A stretch of DNA of 64,000 bases, taken from the IMG/VR virus record IMGVR_UViG_3300027870_000001, positions 1-64,000 of that record, one strand, 5' to 3'. How positions within the stretch are numbered: the first letter of the stretch is position 1; each line of letters begins with the position of its first letter. A model generated the notes under the pieces. That model did not search any database and was not told the origin of the DNA. It saw nothing but the letters and a program-made list of their open reading frames with translations. This document shows positions 35,171-43,260 of the stretch, piece by piece. The position numbers and the translations under genes were made by a program. The DNA comes from a virus.

Positions 35171-35529
35171 AGGAGTACCGAGACGTGAAGACCCGGTGCC
35201 CGCACGGCTGCCGAGGTGACCTCGACAACGCGACGGGCCAAGCGGACTTCGTGACCTGCACCGTGTGCGGTGACGAGTGGACCCCGGAGCTGGTCGACTG
35301 GCTCCTCAGCCCGTCCCAGGCCGAGGCCCTCGCGATCCTCGTTCACCAGACCGAACGGCGCGGCAGGTACGCCTGCTGGCCGACGAACAAGAACGACGCG
35401 GAGGTCGGGGCGGTGGCCACCGGGTCGGTCGGGGTGCTCGCCGCGTCCGAGCTGGCCAAGCCCGGCAACGCCGGCTACTGGATGGCCACCGACCTCGGGA
35501 TCGCGGTCCACCAAGCGAGGGCAGCATGA
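35167..35529 (+). CDS. Zinc-ribbon-like protein
   Basis: 120 aa. CPHGCRGDL...VTCTVCGDEW (about 11-38) gives two Cys pairs of a zinc ribbon, followed by PELVDWLLSPSQAEALAIL helices. May bind nucleic acid; function unknown. Confidence 0.6.
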   Translation: MKEYRDVKTRCPHGCRGDLDNATGQADFVTCTVCGDEWTPELVDWLLSPSQAEALAILVHQTERRGRYACWPTNKNDAEVGAVATGSVGVLAASELAKPGNAGYWMATDLGIAVHQARAA

Positions 35530-36146
35530 ACGACGTGCCGGCTGTGGCGGTGACCCGAACCTTCGACCAGACCATGGCCGCGGTGTCGGGGCTCGCCGGG
35601 CCACTCATCGACCCGACCCGGTTCGGGCACCCCAACGACCTGACCGCCCCCACCACCTACCCGCAGCCCGACACCTGGCGCGACCCGATCGAGTTCGACA
35701 GCGAGGTCCGAGCGATGCGCGCCTGGGCCAAGCCCCTCGTCGCCGCCATCCAGTACCGGACCATGGACTACAGCCGCCAGACCGGCCCACCCCCAGCCAC
35801 CGGCGCCTGGTCGTTCCACCTCGACCCGTGGGCGATGACCGTCGTCTCGGTCGAGGCGATGTTCCTGTCGACCAGCCAAGCCTCCGTCGCTGACCATCCG
35901 AACCCCGACGCCTTCGCCACGGTGACGGTGTCGCAGCACGCCTCGCTCCTCCGGGCATGGGCCTACCGCACCGGCCCACCCGACGCCCCTGGCCCCGAGG
36001 CGGAACGGGCCCTGTACCTGGAGATTTGGGAGGCGATCAACCGCATCGAGTCCCATGAGCGCATGGAGCACTTCAAGGTGTACGGGGTCCCGGTGTTCGA
36101 CCCTCACCCGTCCGGTTCGTCGTCGCCGGCCCCGTGGCACCCATGA
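35526..36146 (+). CDS. Unknown 206-aa protein
   Basis: Helical throughout (VRAMRAWAKPLVAAIQ, FATVTVSQHASLLRAWAY, EIWEAINRIESHERMEHFK). No family recognised. Overlaps the next gene by 4 bases. Confidence 0.58.
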   Translation: MNDVPAVAVTRTFDQTMAAVSGLAGPLIDPTRFGHPNDLTAPTTYPQPDTWRDPIEFDSEVRAMRAWAKPLVAAIQYRTMDYSRQTGPPPATGAWSFHLDPWAMTVVSVEAMFLSTSQASVADHPNPDAFATVTVSQHASLLRAWAYRTGPPDAPGPEAERALYLEIWEAINRIESHERMEHFKVYGVPVFDPHPSGSSSPAPWHP

Positions 36147-36466
36147 CCGGCTGGCAGCTCCCCGGGCTCCCCCAGCTCCGCACCTGGGTCGACGACGAGT
36201 TGGAGCGCCTCTCGGACGAGCTGTACGTGCCGCTGGCCGAAGGTGTCGAGGGCCGGCTCGACGACCAGGGCCGGTACCTCGTGCTGATCGGGATCCGGGC
36301 CACGACCCCTCGGGTGCCGGGCGCGGTCGGCCGCTACCTCGACGGTCTGCCACGGGACTGGCCGGTCATGGTGCCGTACGTCATCAACCCGCGGCTCGCG
36401 GGGATGCTGGAGCGCCGCGGGTTCTTCGAGCTCGACCGGGGCGACGGCGTCTGGGTTCGGCCGTGA
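36143..36466 (+). CDS. Unknown 107-aa protein with GNAT-like C-terminus
   Basis: Starts MTGWQLPGLP. The end, VPYVINPRLAGMLERRGFFE, resembles the last strand-helix of GNAT acetyltransferases (N..L..(Y/M)L(E/R)R.GF), but the acetyl-CoA loop is not visible, so this may be a degenerate or converged fragment. Confidence 0.5.
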   Translation: MTGWQLPGLPQLRTWVDDELERLSDELYVPLAEGVEGRLDDQGRYLVLIGIRATTPRVPGAVGRYLDGLPRDWPVMVPYVINPRLAGMLERRGFFELDRGDGVWVRP

Positions 36467-36741
36467 AGATGACCTCGGACGACGTCGCCTACCGGGAGAA
36501 GATCCGCGACCGGATCCGTCGCCGCCGGCCGGGGATCAGCTCGCAGCAGATGGCGGTCACCGCCCGTGCGTTGCAGCTCCTCCTCCAAGACGCGGACGAG
36601 GCGACGGCGTTGCGGGCCGAGGTCGCCTGGTATCGGGCCAGGTTGGAGCGGGGTGCGTGGATGCCCGATGGGATGCCGCTCCCCACGGACCCGCCTGAGC
36701 CGCCGCCGTCGGGGGACACCCGACCCCGGATGGTCCTCTGA
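36463..36741 (+). CDS. Unknown basic 92-aa protein
   Basis: GTG 36463 (ATG 36469 possible). Arg-rich helix KIRDRIRRRRPGISSQQM followed by a Leu-rich helix. Could bind DNA or RNA. Last gene before a promoter. Confidence 0.52.
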   Translation: MKMTSDDVAYREKIRDRIRRRRPGISSQQMAVTARALQLLLQDADEATALRAEVAWYRARLERGAWMPDGMPLPTDPPEPPPSGDTRPRMVL

Positions 36742-36748
36742 CCCCGCC

Positions 36749-36784
36749 TTGCCTCACTGTCTCGGATCAGCTACAGTTCCAGCC
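36749..36784 (+). promoter_or_regulatory. Class A dyad promoter (leaderless)
   Basis: -35 TTGCCT 36749-36754, 17-base spacer, TACAGT 36772-36777, 7 bases to ATG 36785. Dyad 36756-36777. Confidence 0.82.
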
Positions 36785-37015
36785 ATGTACGCATCGCACC
36801 TGAACTTCGGAACCGACACCCTGATCGACGTCCCCCAAGACGCCCGCACCGGCCCAGCCGAACACGTCATGATCGTCCAGATCATCGACGGCCCCTACCG
36901 AGGCGAGATCGTCGCCACCGTCGGCATCAACGACGAGGCCCTCTACTGCGTCGACCCCACCAAGACCGACGACCAGCTCGACATCGCCTGCTCCGCCCTG
37001 ATCCAAGGGTTCTGA
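36785..37015 (+). CDS. Unknown 76-aa protein
   Basis: Leaderless start MYASHLNFGT. Beta-rich (HVMIVQIIDGPYRGEIVATV); the IDGPYRGE turn recalls the GGPxDG type seen at 9121. No family. Confidence 0.58.
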   Translation: MYASHLNFGTDTLIDVPQDARTGPAEHVMIVQIIDGPYRGEIVATVGINDEALYCVDPTKTDDQLDIACSALIQGF

Positions 37016-37019
37016 CCCC

Positions 37020-37535
37020 ATGGACGAGGTGCGGGCCATCACCCTCAAGCAGCCGTGGGGATGGGCCATCACCCACGCCGGGAAGCGGATCGAGAACCGA
37101 CCGACCCTGTGGAAGTACCGGGGCATCCTTCTCATCCACGTCGGGGCCGGCTGGGACACCGACGGCCAACGCGACCAGCGAGTCCTGGAGGCGTTCCAGG
37201 CCCAACGGCCCGGCGAACGATGCTGGCCATCGAGCTTCACGTCGTCCGCGATCGTGGCCCGCAGCCGCCTGGTCGACGTCCACCACGCGACCGCCCGCTG
37301 CTACATGGGCGGCTGCGCCCCGTGGGGAGCGATGTACCCGAAGGCCACCCACCTCGTGCTGGCCGACCTGGAGGTGCTGCCCGTGCCGATCAGGTGGCGG
37401 CAGGGAGCCCTCGGACTCTGGCGTCCACCCCCACACCTGATCGCCGCGGTCGACCGCGACCTCGCCGGCTCGCTGGAGGAGTACGCCGACGAGGTCGCGG
37501 CCCGGCGCGCCGAACTCCAGGAGCCGGGATCGTGA
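37020..37535 (+). CDS. ASCH-domain protein
   Basis: 171 aa. AITLKQPWGWAITHAGKRIE (6-25) followed by NRPTLWKYRGILLIHVGA is the classic opening of ASCH domains (Leu-x-x-Pro-Trp then strand H(V/A)GA). ASCH proteins fold like PUA and are thought to bind RNA or modified nucleotides. Common in phages; substrate unknown. Neighbouring zinc-ribbon gene overlaps it. Confidence 0.78.
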   Translation: MDEVRAITLKQPWGWAITHAGKRIENRPTLWKYRGILLIHVGAGWDTDGQRDQRVLEAFQAQRPGERCWPSSFTSSAIVARSRLVDVHHATARCYMGGCAPWGAMYPKATHLVLADLEVLPVPIRWRQGALGLWRPPPHLIAAVDRDLAGSLEEYADEVAARRAELQEPGS

Positions 37536-37714
37536 GCGGTGACGGGTGGCGGTGCCGGCGTTGTGGCTCGGCCCGCTGGGTCCAGGTGTCGCTCACCGGC
37601 CCCGTCTCGATGGGCGGCAAGCCGATCGCCCAGTGCGTGCCGTGCGGCGCCTACGGCGACCTCCCCAAGGCCGAGCCCGAGCCGACGACCGTCTGGACGG
37701 AGCCGACATCGTGA
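37532..37714 (+). CDS. Small zinc-ribbon protein
   Basis: 60 aa, GTG start. CRRCGSARW and AQCVPCGAYGDL form a two-CxxC zinc ribbon. Follows the ASCH gene with a 4-base overlap. Confidence 0.6.
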   Translation: MSGDGWRCRRCGSARWVQVSLTGPVSMGGKPIAQCVPCGAYGDLPKAEPEPTTVWTEPTS

Positions 37715-38115
37715 TGCACCTCGTCGCCCTCGACGGCTACCCGACCACCGACCGGCGCACCCTCCACGTGGCACGGGTCGACGGCTACGAGGTGCCGGTC
37801 CTCCGAGCCCCTGGACCCGACACGCCCCGCGGCCACCAGGGCGCGGAGCGGATCGGGCGCGCCACGATCACCCGGCACGACCGGAAGACCGGGCTCCACT
37901 GGTCCCGGGCGGAGCTGTGGGCGGAGACGTTCGTCGCCGTGCCCCCGGGCTGGTGGCTGTCCCCGTCGATCGCCGGCACGTTCCAAGGCGTCGAGGTCGA
38001 GGATGCCCCCCTGGCGATCTGCGTCCTGGGTGCGAAAGTCCAGGGGCTCACCCTCGCCCCCGTGTCGTCGTGGCCGTGGCCATGCGAACCGCCACCCGTG
38101 ACCCCTCCGTCCTGA
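37714..38115 (+). CDS. Unknown 133-aa protein
   Basis: ATG 37714 (GTG 37711 adjacent). Beta-rich N-terminus (HVARVDGYEVPVLRAPG) and GWWLSPSIAGTFQGVEVED; possibly a small barrel. No family recognised. Confidence 0.55.
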   Translation: MHLVALDGYPTTDRRTLHVARVDGYEVPVLRAPGPDTPRGHQGAERIGRATITRHDRKTGLHWSRAELWAETFVAVPPGWWLSPSIAGTFQGVEVEDAPLAICVLGAKVQGLTLAPVSSWPWPCEPPPVTPPS

Positions 38116-38172
38116 CCGTCTCGGATCGGCTACAGTAAGCCGTTCCTCCCAGTCCCAACCTGGAGCCCCAAC
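38115..38172 (+). promoter_or_regulatory. Class A dyad promoter with leader
   Basis: ACCGT...ACAGT dyad 38115-38136, TACAGT 38131-38136. No start codon at +7; ATG 38173 is preceded by TGGAGCCCCAAC, so this transcript has a leader of about 30 bases. Confidence 0.72.
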
Positions 38173-38916
38173 ATGACCGACCTGCCCCACCCGTTCGACG
38201 CCATCGCCCTCGGTGCCGCCGAGTACGGATCGCTCACCGGCCGCGACCTCGCCGCCGCCTACGGCTCGGAGACGGTGAACAACGCCCGAGCCGTGCTGCC
38301 CTTCGGCAGCGTCCGGTCCTACGTCGCGGCGTACTCGATGCTCAGCGAGGTGATCGCCGCCCTGCTCGCCGCTGACCCCGAGGAGGACACCGACGAGGAC
38401 GTGCGCGACATGGTGCTGCGCCGCACCCTCGCGGAAGCGGTCGTGTCGGCTCTGCCCCGCGACGTCCACGCCGACATGGGCGCGGCCCCCGGCCCGTGGG
38501 AATCGTGGCTCCTCGTCGACCGGGACGGCGAGGTGACCGGCGACGAGTTCCTCAACGAGTGGACGGGTGACCGGTCCTGGGAGTCGACCCTGGCCATGTA
38601 CTCGATGCTCGGCTACCAAGGGTTCCGGCACCGGCACGAGGTGCCGGTCACGTCGACGCGGCTCAAGGTGATGATCGCGGACGGCACCGTGCCCCTCGTG
38701 CCGCTCCCCACGATGGTGCAGGACCGCCAGGATCGCTCCGAGACGCCCTCCGAGCCTGTCCCGCCCCATCCGCCCCACGACGGGGCCGGCGCCCCTGAGG
38801 TCGAGTCGCTCGACGACGTCCTCACCAACGGCCGGATCCCCGACATCGAGATCCTCGGCCCCCACCACGATCAGGCCATCATCGACGACCCGCTCCTCGG
38901 AGAAGCCCGGCCGTGA
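38173..38916 (+). CDS. Unknown 247-aa protein
   Basis: Start context GGAGCCCCAAC-ATG-ACC is shared with genes at 49133 and 52390. Helical N-terminal domain (SVRSYVAAYSMLSEVIAALL, VRDMVLRRTLAEAVVSAL), then an acidic/Pro-rich tail. No family recognised. Confidence 0.6.
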   Translation: MTDLPHPFDAIALGAAEYGSLTGRDLAAAYGSETVNNARAVLPFGSVRSYVAAYSMLSEVIAALLAADPEEDTDEDVRDMVLRRTLAEAVVSALPRDVHADMGAAPGPWESWLLVDRDGEVTGDEFLNEWTGDRSWESTLAMYSMLGYQGFRHRHEVPVTSTRLKVMIADGTVPLVPLPTMVQDRQDRSETPSEPVPPHPPHDGAGAPEVESLDDVLTNGRIPDIEILGPHHDQAIIDDPLLGEARP

Positions 38917-39272
38917 CCTACAGCCACGCCCCCGGCCTCGGGATCCGTCTCGCCCAGATGGCGGAGCGTGCCTCGGTCCCTGGCCACCAGCTCACCCTCG
39001 TCCCCGAAGACCCACCCGAGCTGCACAACGCGACCACCTACGGGACCGTCGTCCACACCGCCGAGCTCGAAGACGGCGTCGGCAACCCAGTGGTCGTCGA
39101 AGCCCTCACCGAGATCCGAGGCGAGTGGCCGAACCCGTGGATCCGGGCCACGTGCTCATGCGGCTGGTCCGCCACCCGCCGCGACCGGTTCACGATCGAG
39201 GAGAACGCGATCCACCACTGGCGCACCCACCACCTCAACCCCACCCTCGCTACGGAGGCCACCCCAACATGA
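38913..39272 (+). CDS. Unknown 119-aa protein with CxC...HxxxH
   Basis: TCSCGWSATRRDRFTIEENA followed by IHHWRTHH gives a CxC plus two-His pattern of a zinc finger-like unit near the C-terminus. Overlaps neighbours by 4 bases. Confidence 0.57.
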   Translation: MTYSHAPGLGIRLAQMAERASVPGHQLTLVPEDPPELHNATTYGTVVHTAELEDGVGNPVVVEALTEIRGEWPNPWIRATCSCGWSATRRDRFTIEENAIHHWRTHHLNPTLATEATPT

Positions 39273-39655
39273 CCGACCTGCACCTCGTCGAAGCCCCACC
39301 CGGGCTCCCCGAAGTCGACCGCCTGGTCGACCTGCCCCACCCCGACCCCGAGATCCCGGCGTCGCTGCTGTTCCGGTTCTGGCCCGCCGGCCAAGCCTGG
39401 GCCCGCCGCCTCCCCGGCGACGACGACCGGTACGTCGCCGTGGTCCCGAAGCTCTACACGTGGGCGCTCATCGTCGGCACCGTCAACGACGAGTCCGGGT
39501 TCCGTGACCGCTGGTGCTACGAGGGGCTCCTCTCCGCGGTGCTCGCCGCCTCAGTGTGGGACGGGCGGGGCGAACCTGACGGCTGGCACCGCCACCCCGC
39601 CACCGGCCGACGCCGCACCCACGGCGACCCGACCACGGAGTACATCGCACCATGA
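39269..39655 (+). CDS. Unknown 128-aa protein
   Basis: Start reads CACCCCAAC-ATG-ACC-GAC-CTG, like other copies of the repeated start context. Body: LLFRFWPAGQAWARRLPG, LYTWALIVGTVNDESGF. No family. Confidence 0.57.
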   Translation: MTDLHLVEAPPGLPEVDRLVDLPHPDPEIPASLLFRFWPAGQAWARRLPGDDDRYVAVVPKLYTWALIVGTVNDESGFRDRWCYEGLLSAVLAASVWDGRGEPDGWHRHPATGRRRTHGDPTTEYIAP

Positions 39656-39942
39656 CCGACCCCCAGACCCAAGTCGAACTGTGGTCCCTCGACCCCACCT
39701 ACGGGCAGCCCGTGTGGAACGGCGGCGGCGAGGCCCCGTACTCATTCCGCGAAGCCAACTCGCCCTGCTCCGACGGCGACGAGGAGGTCCCGGCCAACGA
39801 GTGGATCGTCGAACGTGACGAGGACGGGCACCTCATGGCCGTCTGCTACTCCGAGGACGACGCAGCCCAGATCACCGCCATGCTGTGCCGGGCGCTCGGA
39901 CCTCAACCAGGCCACGACCTGCTCGACGAGGGCCCGACGTGA
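39652..39942 (+). CDS. Unknown acidic 96-aa protein
   Basis: Acidic, with EWIVERDEDGHLMAVCYSED strands and a C-terminal DAAQITAMLCRALG helix. No family. Confidence 0.55.
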   Translation: MTDPQTQVELWSLDPTYGQPVWNGGGEAPYSFREANSPCSDGDEEVPANEWIVERDEDGHLMAVCYSEDDAAQITAMLCRALGPQPGHDLLDEGPT

Positions 39943-40316
39943 CCGCGCTGCTCATCGTCAGAGACGACCTGCACACCGTCAGGATCTTCAACGCCCCCGA
40001 GGACATCAACCTCGCCTACGCGTTCTGCACCCAGACCGACGACCCGGACGGTCCGCTCACCCGCCGCGACGACTGGGATCACGAGATCCGGTACCGCGAG
40101 ACGTGGGATCTGGCGCTCCGCCTCACCGACCCCACCGCCGAGATCGACCTCGTGTTCACCGAAGGACCCGAGCGATGGCACGTGGACCGGTTCCGCATCG
40201 TCCCGGTGTTCGGCGTGTGGTCCCACCCGATCAACGTCGCTCGCACCCCCGGCGACGAGTTGGCCATCACGATCAGCGGCCCCGACATCTCGTGGAGAAA
40301 CCTCCACGATGGATGA
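39939..40316 (+). CDS. Unknown 125-aa protein
   Basis: GTG start; beta-rich (ALLIVRDDLHTVRIFN, IDLVFTEGPERWHVDRFRIV). No family. Overlaps the next gene by 8 bases. Confidence 0.55.
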   Translation: MTALLIVRDDLHTVRIFNAPEDINLAYAFCTQTDDPDGPLTRRDDWDHEIRYRETWDLALRLTDPTAEIDLVFTEGPERWHVDRFRIVPVFGVWSHPINVARTPGDELAITISGPDISWRNLHDG

Positions 40317-40923
40317 CGACGACGACTACGACGACGTGGACCCGGAGGTGTACGTCTGCCACACCTCCTCGAAGGAGACGGTCCTCGACTTCCTCGGGTT
40401 CCTCGTCGACGACGGCACCCAGCTCGACCTGCTCCCCCTGGAGATCACCCCCGGCTGGGCCCGCACCCCGATGGGCCTCCCCCGCCCCCGGTCGGTGCCC
40501 GACGGTCGGCTCCCTGTCCCGTACGTGGCGTCCGACGTCGACAACCTGGGGCAGACCTCCGCCGAGCGCCTGTACCTGTGCGTGATCGACGGCCGCTGCC
40601 AGGTGTGCGGCCGGAAGTTCGACGAGGGCGAGGACGCGCTGGTCGCCGCAGCGTTCGGGCACCGGATCGTGATCGACGGTGCGGCGATCCATCCGGTCGG
40701 GTGCTGGCCGTTGGCGCTCAAGCATTGCCCGCACCTCCAAGGGATCCACGAGAGCGGCGCGTTGCTGGTGTGGATCCAGCCGATCTCCGACTACAAGATC
40801 GACGTGGTCGAGGTCGACGGTCGCCGCCTGGAGGGCTACGCGTGTCCGCCGTTCGAGAAGGGCAACATGTACCTGAACGACAGGATCCGTGAGCTGCTCG
40901 CAGCGGAGGGAGAACCGGGATGA
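40309..40923 (+). CDS. Unknown 204-aa protein with CxxC
   Basis: Begins with an Asp run. YLCVIDGRCQVCGRKFDEGE (about 89-108) and later HPVGC and KHCPH Cys/His residues could form a zinc site. No family. Confidence 0.58.
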   Translation: MDDDDDYDDVDPEVYVCHTSSKETVLDFLGFLVDDGTQLDLLPLEITPGWARTPMGLPRPRSVPDGRLPVPYVASDVDNLGQTSAERLYLCVIDGRCQVCGRKFDEGEDALVAAAFGHRIVIDGAAIHPVGCWPLALKHCPHLQGIHESGALLVWIQPISDYKIDVVEVDGRRLEGYACPPFEKGNMYLNDRIRELLAAEGEPG

Positions 40924-41426
40924 CGATCTGGGGTGGCCTGTACGTCGCCGGGTTCATCGGCTTGGCGATCGCCCGGTGGGGCCGGCACCGGTGGCAGCAC
41001 CGGGTCGGTGTGGCCATGGTGACGGTGATGCTCGCCGCTGACGTGGCCGGCACGGTGGCCACCCCGACGTGTCTCGGGTCGATCTTCCTGTTCGCCATGG
41101 GCACCTCGCTGGCCTCGTACATCGTGTGGGTCCAAGGCCACTGGACCTGGGGCGACGAGCCCGAGCTTGAGGCGGACGTCGACCCCACCGACGCCGAGGC
41201 CGACCGGCTCCTCACCGAGTTCCCGGCCGACATGATCCGCCGGATCCAGCAGATCAACAGCGGCGCCGACCGGTCCGTCGAGAACCTCGCGGAGGTGTGG
41301 CAGATGCTCTACAAGGGCCGCACGTTCGACTGGACGAGGCCCACCGCGGACCTGATCCACGAGGTCGAGGTCGCGCTCTCGTTCTACCAAGACCCAGCCG
41401 AAGACCCCCAGGACCCCACCCCATGA
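40920..41426 (+). CDS. Unknown membrane protein
   Basis: 168 aa. Three hydrophobic segments at the N-terminus (LYVAGFIGLAIARW, VGVAMVTVMLAADVAG, LGSIFLFAMGTSLASYIVWV) and a cytoplasmic helical tail of about 95 residues. Next gene is another small membrane protein; the pair might act at the envelope. Confidence 0.65.
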   Translation: MTIWGGLYVAGFIGLAIARWGRHRWQHRVGVAMVTVMLAADVAGTVATPTCLGSIFLFAMGTSLASYIVWVQGHWTWGDEPELEADVDPTDAEADRLLTEFPADMIRRIQQINSGADRSVENLAEVWQMLYKGRTFDWTRPTADLIHEVEVALSFYQDPAEDPQDPTP

Positions 41427-41638
41427 CCGACATGAAGCCCGACGCTCGCCAGCTCGGCGTGTTCCTCATCACGACGACGGCAATCGTCGCGATCGTGATC
41501 TGTTTGACCGGTGTGACCCACCGCGTCCGCGCCGACGGCGACCGCGAGGAACGTGAGCGCACCGAGGCGATCCACGCCTGCAACCAGTTCGAGTCCCCGG
41601 AGGCTCGGCTCGGGTGCCTAGCGATCCTCACCAAGTGA
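41423..41638 (+). CDS. Small single-TM protein
   Basis: 71 aa. Hydrophobic segment LGVFLITTTAIVAIVICLTG (12-31) followed by a charged helix and two Cys (CNQFESPEARLGC). Could be an envelope protein with an external disulfide. Unknown family. Confidence 0.6.
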   Translation: MTDMKPDARQLGVFLITTTAIVAIVICLTGVTHRVRADGDREERERTEAIHACNQFESPEARLGCLAILTK

Positions 41639-42150
41639 GCGCCGTGCTGTCGGCCGATGGCCGCTACCGGTACCGGCTCACCCGCCACCTGGAGCCCACG
41701 CTCGACACGATCCCCGGCAAGACCGTCGTGTTCGTCATGCTCAACCCGTCCACCGCAGACGCCGAGCTCAACGACCCGACCACCACGAGGTGCATCGGGT
41801 ACGCGGCACGGGAGCACGCCGAGTGGCTCCACCTCGTGAACCTGTACGCCTACCGGACCCCTCACCCGAAGGTGCTCGCCGCCGCTCACCGCGACGGCGT
41901 GAACATCGTCGGCAACCCTGATGCTGACCGGCACCTCGGAGACGTGCTGTCGGAGGCTGGCAGCGGGCTGACGGTGATCGCCGGCTGGGGCAACCGGCCC
42001 GCCGGGATCCCTGAGCCGTTCCACCGGGCGGTCGAGTTCGCGATGCTCGACCGGGTCGGTCCGACGGTCGCGCTCAAGGTCACCGGTCAGGGTGCCCCGT
42101 GGCATCCGCTGTACCTGGCCGCTGACCTGCCGCTCCTCCCGTACACCTGA
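41635..42150 (+). CDS. DUF1643 family protein
   Basis: 171 aa, GTG start. FVMLNPSTADAELNDPTTTR (39-58), a CIGYAAREHAEWLHLVNLYA run and VIAGWGNRPAG match DUF1643, a family of about 160 aa common in phages and bacteria with no established role. Last gene before the 42.2-kb RNA cassette. Confidence 0.8.
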   Translation: MSAVLSADGRYRYRLTRHLEPTLDTIPGKTVVFVMLNPSTADAELNDPTTTRCIGYAAREHAEWLHLVNLYAYRTPHPKVLAAAHRDGVNIVGNPDADRHLGDVLSEAGSGLTVIAGWGNRPAGIPEPFHRAVEFAMLDRVGPTVALKVTGQGAPWHPLYLAADLPLLPYT

Positions 42151-42153
42151 CCG

Positions 42154-42182
42154 ACTGTCGCCGGAACAGGTAGCATCGGAGA
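42154..42182 (+). promoter_or_regulatory. Degenerate dyad promoter (TAGCAT)
   Basis: ACTGTCGCCGG 42154-42164 keeps the left arm; the -10 is TAGCAT 42171-42176. The predicted start is about 42183. No gene starts there; a structured transcript ending at the 42291 hairpin is implied. Confidence 0.6.
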
Positions 42183-42326
42183 GCTGGTGGGAGTGAGTGA
42201 ACAACTGCCCGCCCGTGGAGACACTGGCATCCCAGCCCGCAAGGGGTTGGAGTGGACAGCACTACTCCCGCCAGCTCACCCCAGGAACGACGAAGGCCCC
42301 GGGGGTCGCACGGTCCGGGGCCTTCG
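42183..42326 (+). ncRNA. Candidate structured small RNA (about 144 nt)
   Basis: Bounded by the TAGCAT promoter and a terminator. 5' GCTGGTGGGAGT (42183-42194) pairs with ACTCCCGCCAGC (42264-42275), one G.U, closing an 80-base domain. Inside, 42232-42238 pairs with 42244-42250 around a GCAAG loop. No open frame with a plausible start fills it. The convergent gene on the other strand ends at 42358. Confidence 0.55.
42291..42326. terminator. Bidirectional hairpin terminator
   Basis: 12-bp stem, arms 42291-42302 and 42315-42326 (CGAAGGCCCCGG / CCGGGGCCTTCG). It lies between the rightward RNA and the end of the leftward lipoprotein gene, so it can serve both. Confidence 0.75.
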
Positions 42327-42357
42327 GTCGATGTCCGCTGTGGACGGTAGCTGGCGG

Positions 42358-42927
42358 CTACCTCCAGTTGTGGGGACCTTGCCCGGTCCGGTAGTTGTCG
42401 ACGCCGCGGTTCCACAGCCACGCCCCGCACGAAACTTGGGCAGCGGGCCCGACATGGTCGAGGGTCGTGTTGTACCCGCACTTCCGGGCCCAGCCGAGGA
42501 GCATCCCGTAGTACCCGGCGGCGGTCGACGCCGAGTTGCGGACCCACCACCGGAACCGGGACTCACGCCACGCGATGTAGCAGGTCGGGCGGTCGCGGCC
42601 GTTGCACACCTCCAGGCCGTCGATCCAGCACGACGACGAGTACCGGGTGCATGGCTGGTTGCGGATCTCCGCAGCGTGCGCGACGGCGGCGGCGAAGGCG
42701 ACGAGCCGGGCGTAGTCGGCCTGACGGTTGAGCTCGGTGTACCACGTCCAGACGTCGATCTCGTGTTGGGTCGGGGCCTTCGCCACTGGTCGGCTGGCGG
42801 GGGCGGTGGCCGCGACGTGGACGGTCTGGGCGGCGCCCGGTGGGGGTTGGCACCCGACGAGCGCGGTGAGGGTGATGGCTGCCGTGAGTGCCACGACAGC
42901 GAGGTGTCTGATGGTTGGTTTCAGCAT
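42358..42927 (-). CDS. Lipoprotein with lytic-transglycosylase-like domain
   Basis: 189 aa. Signal peptide with lipobox LVGC (C26), a Pro/Ala spacer, then a lysozyme-like domain about 85-185: CYIAWRESRFRW with catalytic-type E122, NSASTAAGYYGMLLGW and AAQVSCGAWLWNRG, the layout of SLT/Rpf-like muralytic enzymes, with several Cys likely in disulfides. Expected on the outer face of the membrane, anchored by lipid. As an isolated antisense gene with its own promoter it could be a lysogenic-conversion or superinfection-exclusion factor, or a wall-remodelling aid. It is not the main endolysin (see 1466). Confidence 0.72.
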   Translation of the reverse strand: MLKPTIRHLAVVALTAAITLTALVGCQPPPGAAQTVHVAATAPASRPVAKAPTQHEIDVWTWYTELNRQADYARLVAFAAAVAHAAEIRNQPCTRYSSSCWIDGLEVCNGRDRPTCYIAWRESRFRWWVRNSASTAAGYYGMLLGWARKCGYNTTLDHVGPAAQVSCGAWLWNRGVDNYRTGQGPHNWR

Positions 42928-42942
42928 CCCGAAAGGTTACGG
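42928..42942 (-). promoter_or_regulatory. Leaderless promoter for lipoprotein gene
   Basis: On the minus strand TAACCT is followed by 6 bases and ATG (start at 42927). Upstream, on the same strand, GACTGTAACGG and CGTAAC repeat a motif. Confidence 0.5.
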
Positions 42943-42962
42943 GACCGTTACAGTCGGGATCA

Positions 42963-42985
42963 ACTGTCGGCCGTGAAGCGACAGT
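42963..42985. promoter_or_regulatory. Stand-alone operator dyad
   Basis: ACTGTCGG...GCGACAGT, 23 bases with the same 13-base spacing as class B, but lacking a TACAGT -10. It sits between the leftward lipoprotein promoter and the rightward promoter at 42996, as an operator in a divergent control region would. Confidence 0.65.
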
Positions 42986-42995
42986 CCCGGCGTCC

Positions 42996-43032
42996 TTGCC
43001 CAACTGTCTCGGATCGGCTACAGTCGCACGGC
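42996..43032 (+). promoter_or_regulatory. Class A dyad promoter (leaderless)
   Basis: -35 TTGCCC 42996-43001, 17-base spacer, TACAGT 43019-43024, 8 bases to ATG 43033. Dyad 43003-43024. Confidence 0.8.
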
Positions 43033-43260
43033 ATGGAAGCACCCACAGCACCCCCGACGTCACCCCTCGACGTCACCACCATGATCCCAGCACAACGCGA
43101 CGCCGAGATCGTCCGCCTCCAAGCCGAGACGTTCGACCACAGCGGCCACGTCTACGCCGGGCTCCCCACCTCCAGGCGACGTGCCCTCGTCAACCGGATC
43201 AACGCGCTCCGCAAGGCGAACGGCTGGTCCCCGATCAACATGAAGGGCCGCATCCGATGA
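43033..43260 (+). CDS. Unknown 75-aa protein
   Basis: Leaderless MEAPTAPPTS start; helical body with basic C-terminus (SRRRALVNRINALRKANGW). Possibly nucleic-acid binding; no family recognised. Confidence 0.58.
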   Translation: MEAPTAPPTSPLDVTTMIPAQRDAEIVRLQAETFDHSGHVYAGLPTSRRRALVNRINALRKANGWSPINMKGRIR

